From Candidatus Zixiibacteriota bacterium (GTDB taxonomy: Bacteria; Zixibacteria; MSB-5A5; GN15; FEB-12), in NCBI GenBank assembly GCA_017999435.1, contig JAGNLV010000005.1, positions 1 to 64,000 of the forward strand: DNA of 64,000 nucleotides. The letters are read 5' to 3'. Both the position numbers and the translations under genes were made by a program. Each line of letters begins with the position of its first letter. The stretch's first letter is position 1. The notes under the pieces are model-generated. The model ran no database searches. It worked only from the letters and a program-made list of their open reading frames with translations, and had not been told where the DNA came from. Of this stretch, positions 46,360 to 55,000 are shown one piece after another.

Positions 46360-47316
46360 TCACGGGGCGCAGCGGCGGGCGCACGGGTGGGCGTCGTCGT
46401 TGAGACCGACCGGAACCGCCGCGCGCAGGTCATGCACCAGTTCAATCGAGGGGCGGGCGTCCTCGAGGCCAAACCCCCGGCCCGCGAGCGTCTCCCGGTA
46501 CACCAGAGTGTGAAGGTCGGTGAAGCCTTCAGAGAATTCGATCTCCTCGCCGTCGATAGTGATGGAGCGGTAAGTGCGCTGTCCCTTGGCCTTGGCCGAA
46601 TCGGGGAGGTCATCCTGGTTGATCGAGAGAAACCACTGGACGCGGGCGCGGTCGAGTTCGAGGAAACCGGCCGTCTGCAGCGGGTTGGCGAGGTGGACGG
46701 CGGAGCGGCGGACGCCGCCGAAAAACCACATGAGCATGTCGAAGAAGTGAATGCCGATGTTCGTGGCCAAACCGCCGGAACGCTCGATCTGCCCCTTCCA
46801 GGAAACCAGGTACCAGGGACCGCGCGAGGTGATGTAGGTGAGGCGTACGTCGTTCTTGGCGTTCGCCGGCTGCGCCTGGAGACGGGCGCGCAACGCGATC
46901 AGGGCCGGATGGACGCGCAATTGGAGGATCGTGTAGATGCGGCGGTCACTCTCCTCCTCGAGCTCCTTGAGGGCGTCGATGTTCCACGGGTTGAGCACGA
47001 GCGGTTTTTCGCAGATGGCGTTGGCGCCGACCCGGAGGGCGAACCGGCAGTGCGCGTCGTGGAGATAATTGGGGGAACAGATGGAGACGTAGTGCACCGC
47101 CTTCTCGGAACCGAGGCGGCGCAGTTTCTCGATGTGCCGGTCAAAGCGTTCGAACTCGGTGAAGAAGGCGACCCGGTCGAAATAGCCGTCGAGAATGCCC
47201 ACGCTGTCGTGGGGGTCGACGGCGGCGATGAGGCGGTTGCCGGTCTCCTTGATCGCTTTGAGGTGGCGCGGGGCGACATACCCGGAGGCGCCGGTGAGAG
47301 CAAAGTTGTAGGGCAT
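46360..47316 (-). CDS. WlbA/WbpB-like UDP-sugar 3-dehydrogenase (Gfo/Idh/MocA)
   Basis: 318 aa from the ATG at 47316, which has GAGG at 6 nt. The N-terminal Rossmann domain begins 'FALTGASGYVAPRHLKAIKE', and 'HYVSICSPNYLHDAHCRFAL' and 'AICEKPLVLNPWNIDALKEL' carry the EKP signature. These blocks closely match WlbA/WbpB, the NAD-dependent enzymes that oxidise the 3-position of UDP-GlcNAcA on the way to 2,3-diacetamido-mannuronic acid in surface polysaccharides. The usual partners (WbpE aminotransferase, WbpD acetyltransferase, WbpI epimerase) are not in the window, so the pathway must be completed elsewhere or the product differs. Confidence 0.87.
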   Translation of the reverse strand: MPYNFALTGASGYVAPRHLKAIKETGNRLIAAVDPHDSVGILDGYFDRVAFFTEFERFDRHIEKLRRLGSEKAVHYVSICSPNYLHDAHCRFALRVGANAICEKPLVLNPWNIDALKELEEESDRRIYTILQLRVHPALIALRARLQAQPANAKNDVRLTYITSRGPWYLVSWKGQIERSGGLATNIGIHFFDMLMWFFGGVRRSAVHLANPLQTAGFLELDRARVQWFLSINQDDLPDSAKAKGQRTYRSITIDGEEIEFSEGFTDLHTLVYRETLAGRGFGLEDARPSIELVHDLRAAVPVGLNDDAHPCARRCAP

Positions 47317-47429
47317 GGAGTTCCTCAACGTGATTCCGTAACGATCCAGTGGTCTGTCAATCCTCCAATAAACGGCCCCTCGCGGGAGGCGCAAGGACGA
47401 AATTGCGGCGGTCGGGGCGGCCGCCGTCA

Positions 47430-47471
47430 CAAAAAAGCGCCGGGCCATCCACGCAACGCGCGGGTGGCCCG
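47430..47471 (-). terminator. Terminator after the thioredoxin-fold dockerin gene
   Basis: A long stem (47441-47454 with 47458-47471, two G-U pairs, 3-nt loop) is followed on the minus strand by gcgcTTTTTTG. It lies about 53 bases past the stop at 47524. Confidence 0.8.
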
Positions 47472-47523
47472 ACGGATCTTTCAGACCCCGCCGAAGGCGA
47501 TGGTCCGCGGAGTCCGATGCCGC

Positions 47524-48897
47524 TCAGCAGGCGGCCGGGGCGGGACCGCCGCGGAAGAGGTAGTTGATCAGAATCGTGAGGTCCCCGACTTTGATCGTGC
47601 CGTCACCGGAGGTATCGCCGTGGTCGAGGCAGACCGGCGCCACGCCGCCGCGGAAGAGGTAATTGATCAGGGCGGTCAGGTCGGCGACCTTGACGACCCC
47701 GTCGGAGTTGAAGTCGCCGCGGAGCTGGCAGCACTGCGCGTTCACGGTCAGCGGATCTGACCAGGCCGTCTCGGCCAGCCACAGATCGCGCGCCTTGACG
47801 CGGACGTCATAGGCGCCCACGGCCGCCCACTGGTGGGACTGGGAGCACGGGTCGCCGGAGGCGTACGGGCCCTGCCAGGCCGACTGCTCGCCGTCGCCCC
47901 AATCAAACTGGTACCACATCTGATCCCCCTCGGGGTCGGTCACCCCCGTGGTGTACAGATGGGGAGTGCCGATGAGGGGCTCCACTTCGCCGGTCGGCGG
48001 ACCCGGGTTGGCCGTGCCGGTATTGAGCGGCGTCCCCTTCGCGATGGCGTAGTCGACCTGCAGATCGCTGTTGCCCATCCAGGTGACTTTCACGATGACG
48101 TTGGCGCCGCTGACGACGCGGCTGTCGGCGGCGGCGATGGCATTCTGATAGTAGCTGGCGGCGGTGTAGCCACCGATGAGGATCTGGTTGCCGCCGTCAA
48201 GGTAGCAGGTCGGGAAGTAAATGATGTTGTAGGAATCCAGCCGCTTCTGGGCGTCGCTGTTGCGGTCGTCGACCAGAGCCGTATAGATGAAGTTCAGGAC
48301 GCCCTGGTTATAGACGTAGTAGAGCCAGTAGTTCGGATCCGGGCAATACGGACACCAGACCGCCGTGCCTTCCTCGATGAACACGGTGTGGGTGGAGTTG
48401 CCGGAGGTGTTGTTGCTGTCGCAGAAACCGGGGCGGGCGTAGGCCGCCGCTTCCGCGTAGTACGCGTTAAAGACTCCGCCGGACGGCGGATCGCTGTAGG
48501 CGGTGTGCGGGGTGCCCTCAAACAGCACCGCGATCACCATCGCATTCTGCTCCGTCATCGCCCAGGTCGTCCCCTCCCAGAAGCGGCTGCGGACATAGCG
48601 GTCGCCGTCGTTGAGGGCGATGGACGTGTCGAGGGCGATGTCGATGGTGGCGAAGTGGTAGGGGAGTCCGTCGGCGTCGTCCCAGCGCGACTCCGGCTCC
48701 ACGACATAGAGGCGCAGGGCGCCGCTGAAGGGCGCCTTGGGCGATCCGTCGGCGGGCATGATAATCTCGGACGCGTTGTCGGCCACGCGCCCCCTGTTCG
48801 CGACGCTGTAGTTGACAGCGTCTGCGCCGCCGGCCGAAAGGCCGAACAGGCACAACAGCAGCACGGCAAGGGCTGCCTGACGGTTGCGGGTACTCAT
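47524..48897 (-). CDS. Secreted thioredoxin-like / PKD-like / dockerin protein
   Basis: 457 aa from the ATG at 48897 (AAGGA 8 nt upstream), followed by a signal peptide ('ALAVLLLCLFGLSAGGADA'). Residues about 25-155 are an unassigned beta domain. 'VFIEEGTAVWCPYCPDPNYW' (about residues 162-182) carries a CPYC redox motif of the thioredoxin/glutaredoxin type, and 'IIYFPTCYLDGG' supplies the later cis-proline-like region. A PKD/fibronectin-like domain follows (with 'YQFDWGDGEQSAW'), then two dockerin-like repeats ending 'LINYLFRGGxAP'. This could be an extracellular thiol-disulfide protein, or the domain may be only structural. The gene lies 64 nt downstream of the barrel gene, so joint transcription is possible. 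Confidence 0.78.
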   Translation of the reverse strand: MSTRNRQAALAVLLLCLFGLSAGGADAVNYSVANRGRVADNASEIIMPADGSPKAPFSGALRLYVVEPESRWDDADGLPYHFATIDIALDTSIALNDGDRYVRSRFWEGTTWAMTEQNAMVIAVLFEGTPHTAYSDPPSGGVFNAYYAEAAAYARPGFCDSNNTSGNSTHTVFIEEGTAVWCPYCPDPNYWLYYVYNQGVLNFIYTALVDDRNSDAQKRLDSYNIIYFPTCYLDGGNQILIGGYTAASYYQNAIAAADSRVVSGANVIVKVTWMGNSDLQVDYAIAKGTPLNTGTANPGPPTGEVEPLIGTPHLYTTGVTDPEGDQMWYQFDWGDGEQSAWQGPYASGDPCSQSHQWAAVGAYDVRVKARDLWLAETAWSDPLTVNAQCCQLRGDFNSDGVVKVADLTALINYLFRGGVAPVCLDHGDTSGDGTIKVGDLTILINYLFRGGPAPAAC

Positions 48898-48961
48898 TCC
48901 GGGATCCTTTCTCGTCAATCGGACAATCGGTGGTTCTGTTGCCAAGGTACCGTTAACGGCC

Positions 48962-50173
48962 TCACGGCCGGACAAGGATATTGAAGGTCACGGCCGTGGT
49001 CGAATAGTCGAAATTGTCGCGCGTGGAGCGATTGTCAATGTACTCCAGGCCCAGGCTGGGTTCGAGGTACAATCCGCCGCGGAACGTGAACGGGCGCTGG
49101 AGACCAAAATAGAGCCGGGTCATGTCGTCTTCGCGGGCGGTCGCGTCCTTGGGATCCACCCAGCGCGTTTCAATCCGGACGCGGTCGGGGTCGTCGGGGC
49201 GGGGCGTCGGAATGGTGTCCACTACCACCTCAGTCGAGCGCAGGAAGGTCTTATCCCAGTAGCCCAGGCCGCCGGTCAGAATGAAATCGGAAATCACATA
49301 GCTCTTAATGCGCAGTTGCAGCGAGGAGCCGTCGAAGAAACTTGTCCACGGCGACAGGAAGTCGGTCGTGATGCCGAGAACCACGGCTTCGTCGACATCG
49401 AGGAACTGCCGGTAAACGTAGGTGAGGCTGATGCCGGTTTTGTCTCCGAGCGGCCGCGAGACGCGCGGAGAGACGTAGAGAGCACGAAAGTCTCCATCCT
49501 CAAGGAACTTGGTGGCCGGCCACTGCACGCCGGGCGCGGCGTAGGGGTTCTGAAAATCCGGGTTCTTGGCCGCGTCGATCAGAGCAAAGTTGGTCTGGCC
49601 CAGGCCGGCTTCAAGATCGAAGGAGTTACTCCACGGAAGAGCGATGTTGACGCCCGCAAAGAGCTCGTACTGCTCGTAGTCGGCATCGGTCGTGCTGTCC
49701 GGGGTTATGTAGTTCGTGCCGTTGAACTTGATCCCCGATCGGAGGAGGAAGCGGGGGTTGAGCCGGAATCCGACCGAGCCCTTCAAGTAGCCTTCATTGG
49801 TGCTGTAGGAGGAGTACGCGGCCCGATACCGGCGCGCGCTGGTGTTGCCCTCAAGGTAGAAAGTGAGGCGGCCGGCCGGGTCGGTCGGCACCCAGATCAA
49901 GCCGGCGCGCGGGGTGTTGTTGCCGAGGCCGATGACGTTATTGTAGTAGGTATAATCGGTGCCGAGGCTGAGCTGGAGCTGGGGGAGGGGGTACCACCTG
50001 GCGGTGAGGCGGGCTGTGGAGTAAGCATCGTCCTGGGCCGAGGCCTCGCTCAGGAGGTTGTTGGTGTAACCGTTGTTTAGGCCGAATTCGATCTCCGCAT
50101 CCGCGCGCGAGGAAGGGGGATACAGCACGAGCGCCGCCAGAAGAACGGCCGGGCCGAGACAGGCAGGTTTCAC
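48962..50173 (-). CDS. Outer-membrane beta-barrel protein
   Basis: 403 aa from the GTG at 50173; AAAGG lies about 10 nt upstream and a signal peptide follows ('LGPAVLLAALVLYPP' to about residue 25). The rest consists of alternating hydrophobic/polar strands, many starting or ending in aromatic residues, such as 'LQLSLGTDYTYYNNVIGLG', and the protein ends 'AVTFNILVRP', typical of a barrel closing strand. Its position 13 nt after the small exported protein gene suggests an operon. No family was recognised with confidence; a porin or surface-complex partner role is inferred. Confidence 0.75.
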   Translation of the reverse strand: MKPACLGPAVLLAALVLYPPSSRADAEIEFGLNNGYTNNLLSEASAQDDAYSTARLTARWYPLPQLQLSLGTDYTYYNNVIGLGNNTPRAGLIWVPTDPAGRLTFYLEGNTSARRYRAAYSSYSTNEGYLKGSVGFRLNPRFLLRSGIKFNGTNYITPDSTTDADYEQYELFAGVNIALPWSNSFDLEAGLGQTNFALIDAAKNPDFQNPYAAPGVQWPATKFLEDGDFRALYVSPRVSRPLGDKTGISLTYVYRQFLDVDEAVVLGITTDFLSPWTSFFDGSSLQLRIKSYVISDFILTGGLGYWDKTFLRSTEVVVDTIPTPRPDDPDRVRIETRWVDPKDATAREDDMTRLYFGLQRPFTFRGGLYLEPSLGLEYIDNRSTRDNFDYSTTAVTFNILVRP

Positions 50174-50186
50174 GTTTCCGCGCCTT

Positions 50187-50603
50187 TCAGTGGCACACGC
50201 CGCCAACGCACGTGCCGCTGCTGACCGCGCCGGCGCTGATGCCGTTACCGGGACCGAAATTCTCGGCCGAACCAAACCCGCCGCGGTTGAGCGTGAGGCA
50301 GGTCAGGCGGCTGAGCCGTTGGTTGAAAACATCGGAGTTGCGGGCCGCCAGGGCAAACGATGGAGAGGCAAACCGGGTGTCGCCGGAGAAGATGCCGGCG
50401 GTCGAAGCAATCGGCTCGGGCTCGTCCGGGATACCGTCGCGATTGGCGTCGACGAAATTGTCATTGATGCCATCGCCGTCAAAATCGACAAAGAGAATCG
50501 GAGCGGCAGGAGGGGCGGCAGGAACAGGGGCCGGGGTGTCCGTCGCGGATGCCACACTGACGAGTATCGGAAACACAACCGAGAGCACTGAGCGAATTCC
50601 CAA
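50187..50603 (-). CDS. Small exported protein with calcium-loop motif
   Basis: 138 aa from the TTG at 50603, which is preceded by AAAGGAG at 6 nt; the in-frame GTG 33 nt earlier lacks a site. The first 21 residues (MGIRSVLSVVFPILVSVASA and on) are a signal peptide, followed by a proline/alanine linker. 'VDFDGDGINDNFVDANRDGI' (about residues 40-60) is an EF-hand-like pair of DxDxDG loops as in thrombospondin-3/dockerin proteins. The chain ends 'GTCVGGVCH', with CX4CH at the very terminus. The family is unknown. Directly upstream of the barrel gene, so the two may form a surface complex. Confidence 0.6.
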   Translation of the reverse strand: MGIRSVLSVVFPILVSVASATDTPAPVPAAPPAAPILFVDFDGDGINDNFVDANRDGIPDEPEPIASTAGIFSGDTRFASPSFALAARNSDVFNQRLSRLTCLTLNRGGFGSAENFGPGNGISAGAVSSGTCVGGVCH

Positions 50604-50771
50604 AGACGTCTCCTTTCGCGATGCGAGTCTCAGCACAACTCAATTTGCGACGAGCGGATCGCGGCTGTATCCAATACTTGATAATAAGGTACATTTGACC
50701 AAATTCCAAACTATTTCTGGGGTTTTTTGCGGTAGTGCCCCCAATCGCAAAGATTGACGACGCGTAACGGG

Positions 50772-50797
50772 AAAGCCCCTCCGGGGGGAGGGGCCTT
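50772..50797 (-). terminator. Terminator after the cytochrome operon
   Basis: The stem gcccctcc (50775-50782) / ggaggggc (50787-50794) is followed on the minus strand by TTTCCC. It lies about 28 bases past the stop at 50822. Confidence 0.6.
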
Positions 50798-50821
50798 CGC
50801 GCAAAAGCGGGACGAAACCTG

Positions 50822-51937
50822 TCAGTGGGCCGAGAACAGGGAGGGCCGTCCGGCCAAAGCCGGACCGGTATCGCCGGCCAGGTAGGCAATTGCCGACTGG
50901 AGCAGGGCCACCGCGTAGTTGGTGTTGTGAATGCCGTGCGAGCCTTCGCTCTCAACAAACAGGTAGTTCCAGACTGCCCCGGCCGAGTCCGCCGACGTGG
51001 TCACCTCGGGGTCGGGCTCGAGCAGGCCGTCTTCCTCGATCACCAGGCCGGCGTTGAGCAGGAGAACGCCGAGGCTGTCGAGAAGACCGTGGATTTCGTC
51101 CTGAACGCCCTCGGAGGTGCCGTCGTAGTCGTAGTCGATGTCGGCCGGGAAGACGGGGTTGATCGTGGCGAAGGACTCGTGGCAGCCGCCGCAGGAGTTA
51201 GCGAAATTGGTTACTTCTTCAAACATCCCCGGCTCATCCTCGACTTCGACTTCACCGGCGATGTTGAAGGTGTGGCCGCCGACGGGGGCCCAGAGGGCGG
51301 GATCGGCCATGTGGCAGGCGACGCAGCCGTCTTCGATGACGCTGGGGTGGCGGGACGGGCTGTAGTCCCAGTCGTCGTACTCGTACCCGTTGGTGCCGAT
51401 ATACATGTCGGCCTGCGGGCTGCCGTGGGGTCCCCAGTGGGTGCTGCCGAAGGTCTCGGGGTCGGTGATGTAGACGTTCACGCTGCGCCGGGAGTGGTGG
51501 CAGGTCGCACAGAGGTTGGACGCGCCCTCGTCGTACTCGGCGCCATTTTCCAGCGTGACCGCCGTCTCCACGCGGACACCGAACTTGCCCGTGCTGTGCG
51601 GGGCGTGACAGGTGAAGCAGGCGAAATTGGTGAAGTAATCGCCGTCGGCCGGGACGCCGGTGACGAAGGCGACGAAGCCCTCGTTGGTGTGGCAGCGCTC
51701 GCAGCCCTGGGAACCGTTGAGGCGGTTCTCGTTCACCGTGGCGCTGTGGGCGTGCGCGGACAGGTCGTACTGGGCGGCCACCTGAGCCAGGTCAAAATCC
51801 TGATCGCTGTGGCAGTCAAAACAGCCGGCCGCCGGCTGGTTGACCATTTCCACGTCGCCGGTGATTTCCCGATCGCAGCCGGCGACGCACAGGGCAAGGG
51901 CAGCCAGAGCCAACAGAAGCAAGGTCGTGTGTTTCAT
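50822..51937 (-). CDS. Hexaheme c-type cytochrome lipoprotein
   Basis: 371 aa from the ATG at 51937, with GGAGG at 5 nt. The signal peptide ends in a lipobox ('LALCVAGC'), so the mature protein is probably lipid-anchored. Six CxxCH haem-binding sites are present: CFDCH, CERCH, CFTCH, CATCH, CVACH and CGGCH, spread over about residues 38-255; the last ~110 residues lack haem motifs. Third gene of a minus-strand run after a decaheme cytochrome and a barrel. In this context it could be the outer-face electron donor or acceptor of a porin-cytochrome conduit, as OmcA/MtrC or OmcB are elsewhere, though its sequence is not obviously homologous to those. Confidence 0.85.
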   Translation of the reverse strand: MKHTTLLLLALAALALCVAGCDREITGDVEMVNQPAAGCFDCHSDQDFDLAQVAAQYDLSAHAHSATVNENRLNGSQGCERCHTNEGFVAFVTGVPADGDYFTNFACFTCHAPHSTGKFGVRVETAVTLENGAEYDEGASNLCATCHHSRRSVNVYITDPETFGSTHWGPHGSPQADMYIGTNGYEYDDWDYSPSRHPSVIEDGCVACHMADPALWAPVGGHTFNIAGEVEVEDEPGMFEEVTNFANSCGGCHESFATINPVFPADIDYDYDGTSEGVQDEIHGLLDSLGVLLLNAGLVIEEDGLLEPDPEVTTSADSAGAVWNYLFVESEGSHGIHNTNYAVALLQSAIAYLAGDTGPALAGRPSLFSAH

Positions 51938-52008
51938 GGCATCCTCCATGGGAAGACTTCTCTTATTATGCGCAATCATGTGTTCGCTCATTCATCGGGC
52001 CGCGGCGC

Positions 52009-53652
52009 TCACCGCTGGGCGCCGAAATCGTAGACGAGGCTGACCTGGACGACGTTGGCCGTGTAGTACTGGTCATATAGGCCGCCCAGATCGGCGAAGT
52101 CATCGTAATTGTGCGCCGCGTAGACCGCCTCCACCGCGTAGTGCTTGAGGAATTCGTACACGCCGCGCAGGCGCAGGCTGAAGCTCTCGATGTCCTGATC
52201 GAGACGGGTGCGGTAGTATTGGCCGCCGACCCCGACCCGGAAGCCGCGGCAGGGGGCGGTGAGCAGATCGCCGGAGACCACGTGTTCCTCGAACGCGAAA
52301 CAGTCGCCGCCGGCGTTGGCATAGTCGCCGTGGTAGTAGGCGTACGACGCCGACACCTGGCCGTAGCGGGGCAGGTCGGCGGTCAGGTCGGAGGCCACGC
52401 GGACAAAATCAACCTCGGTGGCGATGGTTGTGTCGGAAGCGGTCACGTTGATAATGCCGCCCCCCTCATCGAGCGAGCGGTCGTCCAGGACGCGGTCGCG
52501 GGACTGATGCTCCACCTTGGCCTGCCAGGTGACCCGGGGGTGGCGATACTTCACCGAGGCCCAGCCCCGGGTCGTCTCGTCCTCGCGGATGAGCGGGTCG
52601 CCGGCCCGGGTGTCGAGCATGTCGGCGCCGTAGCCGGCCCGGACCGTCAGCGCGGGAACCGGCCGAATCCATCCGGACACCACGAAACCGTCGGCCCGGC
52701 GCTCGTTGCGGATGTCGTCGTTGTACCGGTAGCGGTAACCGGCGGTGGCGCCGGCGAACGTGCCGAAGCGCTTGTCGCCGAAGACGGCGTGAGTGATGTT
52801 GTCGGTGCTGGCGAGGTCATCGGTGGACCGGGCACGGTTCCACACGGCGTTGTAGCGGACGCCCCACCCGTCGCCGAACGAATAGCGCCCACCGCCCCAG
52901 ACGGTGGTGGCAACCAGACTGTCGTCGCGGGTCGTCAGTGAATGTTCAAAGCGCTGGGCGCCGCCGTGGAGGACGAGCTTTTCAAAACCGGGCACGGGTC
53001 CGTAGGCCGTGAGGCGGTAGCGCCGCGAGGCCCGGTCGGTCGCCGTCAGACTGGGACCGTCCGAAAAGTCCGAGCCGCGGTACTCCAGGGTGGCGAAGCG
53101 GCGATTCCCGCCGACGGTCACGCCCGCATTGTAGAAGAAGTGATCGTAATCGACCCGGTAAGTCGGCAGACCGAGCGGGGGTGCGGCGACCGACTTGACG
53201 ACCGTCCCGTGCTTGTCGACATACCCCAGGCCGCCGAAAAGCTTGAGCCAGGGGAGGGCCTGCAGCCAGCCGTCCGTCCGCGTGGCATTCCGCCGGGTGA
53301 AACGGTCCGCCGTAAAGCTGTAAGTCCGCCGGTACTGGGAGTTGCGGACGGAGAGGCCGAACAGCCGCGCCTTGGTCGCGCCGACCAGGATCGTACGGTC
53401 GTTGAGGGTGACGTTGTCGAGGTCGGCATAGAGGCGCAGGCCGTTGTCGAAGGCATAGTAGAAATCCTTCAGGGAGAGGGCCGCCCCCTCGTAGAGGTTG
53501 TAGGTCGGCTGGAAGACGCCGCGGTTGCCGTCCTCATCGGAGTACACGTACCCGGCGCGCAGGGTGCCGCTGTAGTCGGCCGCGAATGCGGGCGCCGGCG
53601 CAAGCAGACTCACCAGGACAACGACCGCCGGAGTCAGTATGCAGAGCTTCAT
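52009..53652 (-). CDS. MtrB/PioB-like outer-membrane barrel of a porin-cytochrome conduit
   Basis: 547 aa from the ATG at 53652 (GGAGG 6 nt upstream; another ATG 6 nt earlier sits directly on the site). Signal peptide to about residue 23. The mature part is a long series of amphipathic strands with aromatic girdles, for example 'GTLRAGYVYSDEDGNRGVF' and 'GWGVRYNAVWNRARS', and it ends 'VQVSLVYDFGAQR'. Length and repeated-strand layout fit the 26-strand MtrB family, and the flanking decaheme and hexaheme cytochromes support that reading. Such barrels sheath the periplasmic cytochrome so that electrons can cross the outer membrane. The family assignment rests mainly on context. Confidence 0.75.
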   Translation of the reverse strand: MKLCILTPAVVVLVSLLAPAPAFAADYSGTLRAGYVYSDEDGNRGVFQPTYNLYEGAALSLKDFYYAFDNGLRLYADLDNVTLNDRTILVGATKARLFGLSVRNSQYRRTYSFTADRFTRRNATRTDGWLQALPWLKLFGGLGYVDKHGTVVKSVAAPPLGLPTYRVDYDHFFYNAGVTVGGNRRFATLEYRGSDFSDGPSLTATDRASRRYRLTAYGPVPGFEKLVLHGGAQRFEHSLTTRDDSLVATTVWGGGRYSFGDGWGVRYNAVWNRARSTDDLASTDNITHAVFGDKRFGTFAGATAGYRYRYNDDIRNERRADGFVVSGWIRPVPALTVRAGYGADMLDTRAGDPLIREDETTRGWASVKYRHPRVTWQAKVEHQSRDRVLDDRSLDEGGGIINVTASDTTIATEVDFVRVASDLTADLPRYGQVSASYAYYHGDYANAGGDCFAFEEHVVSGDLLTAPCRGFRVGVGGQYYRTRLDQDIESFSLRLRGVYEFLKHYAVEAVYAAHNYDDFADLGGLYDQYYTANVVQVSLVYDFGAQR

Positions 53653-53667
53653 GGGCATCCTCCTCTC

Positions 53668-54615
53668 TTACTCCACGCCGTGGCAGTAACAGGTTTCGGG
53701 GCCGTCGGGCAGATCCGCCCCCAGGTTGGGATCCAGCAGGGAGCGCGTGCTGTACGAGCCGTGGACCTGGGTGTGGCACTCCAGGCACTGGAAGCGCGCC
53801 CCGATCCCCTCGTGGGCGGTCCGGTGGGCGGCGGGGAGGGCATGGCACTGGAAGCAGAGATGGTTGCCCGTCTGCACGAGGAGGCGGTCATTCGGGCTGC
53901 CGTGGGGACGGTGGCAGGCGACGCAGCCGCCGTCACCCTCGGTCGAGAAGGAATTCACCGCCTCGTGCGGGAACGGATGCGGTTCGCTCTCCTGGGGGTG
54001 GCAGCGGTAGCAGGCGGCCGAGGCGCCGTGGCCGTACATCGTCTCGCCGCTCAGCGTGAAGTCGTGGCAGCTCAGGCAGGTGACCATCTGATCCGTCAGC
54101 GGATGGTTGGACCGGTGGCGAAAATCGTTCACCTGGGCGACATGGCACTTGCCGCAGAACGCCGCGCGGTCATCGATGAGCAGCGCCGGCGTCCCGGCGT
54201 GGATGCTGTGGCAGTCGGTGCAGGCGAGATTCAGCCCGGCGTGCGGGTCGATCCCGGCCTGGCCGGAGGCGGTGTGGGGCTGATGGCAGGCACTGCAGAT
54301 TTCCGTCTGTACGGCCGCTGGGGCAGTCGCCGGATTCACAATCGTCTGCACCGAGGGGTCATCGACGTGCGCCGCCGCTCCCCGGTGGCAGCGCGCACAG
54401 GCGAGGTCGGCGGCCGGCTTGTCCGTCTCGGACCGAAGGCGATGGGCCGTGATCCTCAGATGCGCATCGAAACCCTCATGACAAGTCAGACAGGTCTCGT
54501 CATCCACTTGTGTGTCCTGTGTTCGGCCGACGGCGAAGAGGCCCGCCGACAGGAGCACCAGCAGTGGGATCATAAGGCGCTGGAAACGGGCTCTGTGCCC
54601 GTTGGCATCGGTCAT
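53668..54615 (-). CDS. Decaheme c-type cytochrome (DmsE/MtrA-like)
   Basis: 315 aa from the ATG at 54615, with GAGG at 6 nt. A signal peptide covers about the first 32 residues ('IPLLVLLSAGLFAVG'). Ten CxxCH sites are present in regular spacing from residue ~42 to ~290: CLTCH, CARCH, CSACH, CTDCH, CGKCH, CLSCH, CYRCH, CVACH, CFQCH and CLECH. Ten haems in about 320 residues matches the MtrA/DmsE family, periplasmic wires that plug into MtrB-type barrels. It is the promoter-proximal gene; the barrel gene starts 15 nt after its stop. A terminal CYCHG lacks the spacing for an eleventh site. Confidence 0.92.
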   Translation of the reverse strand: MTDANGHRARFQRLMIPLLVLLSAGLFAVGRTQDTQVDDETCLTCHEGFDAHLRITAHRLRSETDKPAADLACARCHRGAAAHVDDPSVQTIVNPATAPAAVQTEICSACHQPHTASGQAGIDPHAGLNLACTDCHSIHAGTPALLIDDRAAFCGKCHVAQVNDFRHRSNHPLTDQMVTCLSCHDFTLSGETMYGHGASAACYRCHPQESEPHPFPHEAVNSFSTEGDGGCVACHRPHGSPNDRLLVQTGNHLCFQCHALPAAHRTAHEGIGARFQCLECHTQVHGSYSTRSLLDPNLGADLPDGPETCYCHGVE

Positions 54616-54666
54616 ATCGCACCTCGAGCGGTTGCTGATAAATGTCATTTCACTGTCATCTGCTTT

Positions 54667-54696
54667 TTTATATCGGTTAGTCGGTTACTAAAGCAA
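54667..54696 (-). promoter_or_regulatory. Promoter for the cytochrome/porin operon
   Basis: On the minus strand, TTGCTT (complement of 54691-54696) and TATAAA (complement of 54667-54672) are 18 bases apart. They lie about 50 bases before the decaheme gene start. The surrounding DNA is AT-rich. Confidence 0.45.
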
Positions 54697-55000
54697 GTAA
54701 AAAATACCTATTTTGCGGCGTTTATCTCGCTCTGTCTGAGGCAGCGCGCGCAGGCGACAGCCGGAATCAGACTCATGGATAATTTGGCCTAACCCATTGG
54801 CTCCTAAGCGCCAACAAGCACGGCCACGCTCCCTGCAGTAATGTCAAGTATAGGATCAACCTCTTGACAAGCAATGTACCGCTTTGTGATGGCCGGCACA
54901 AGTGAAAACAATGAGAATTGACTATTAAAGGCTATCTTGACCAGTTTCAAGGTGATCTTCGACGGTGTCGCGAAGTTCGGGGAAGGTTCGGAGGAAGAGC
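54697..55000. other. Gene-free AT-richer intergenic stretch
   Basis: No gene is visible between the cytochrome promoter and the terminator of the papain-like gene. Possible promoter-like boxes occur on both strands (for example TTGACA near 54864), but none has a gene at a suitable distance. Short frames lack ribosome binding sites. Confidence 0.4.

Noticed and set aside
53680-53695. Possible eleventh haem site in the decaheme cytochrome (CYCHG near the C-terminus)
   Set aside because: The spacing is CxCH rather than CxxCH, so it was not counted.
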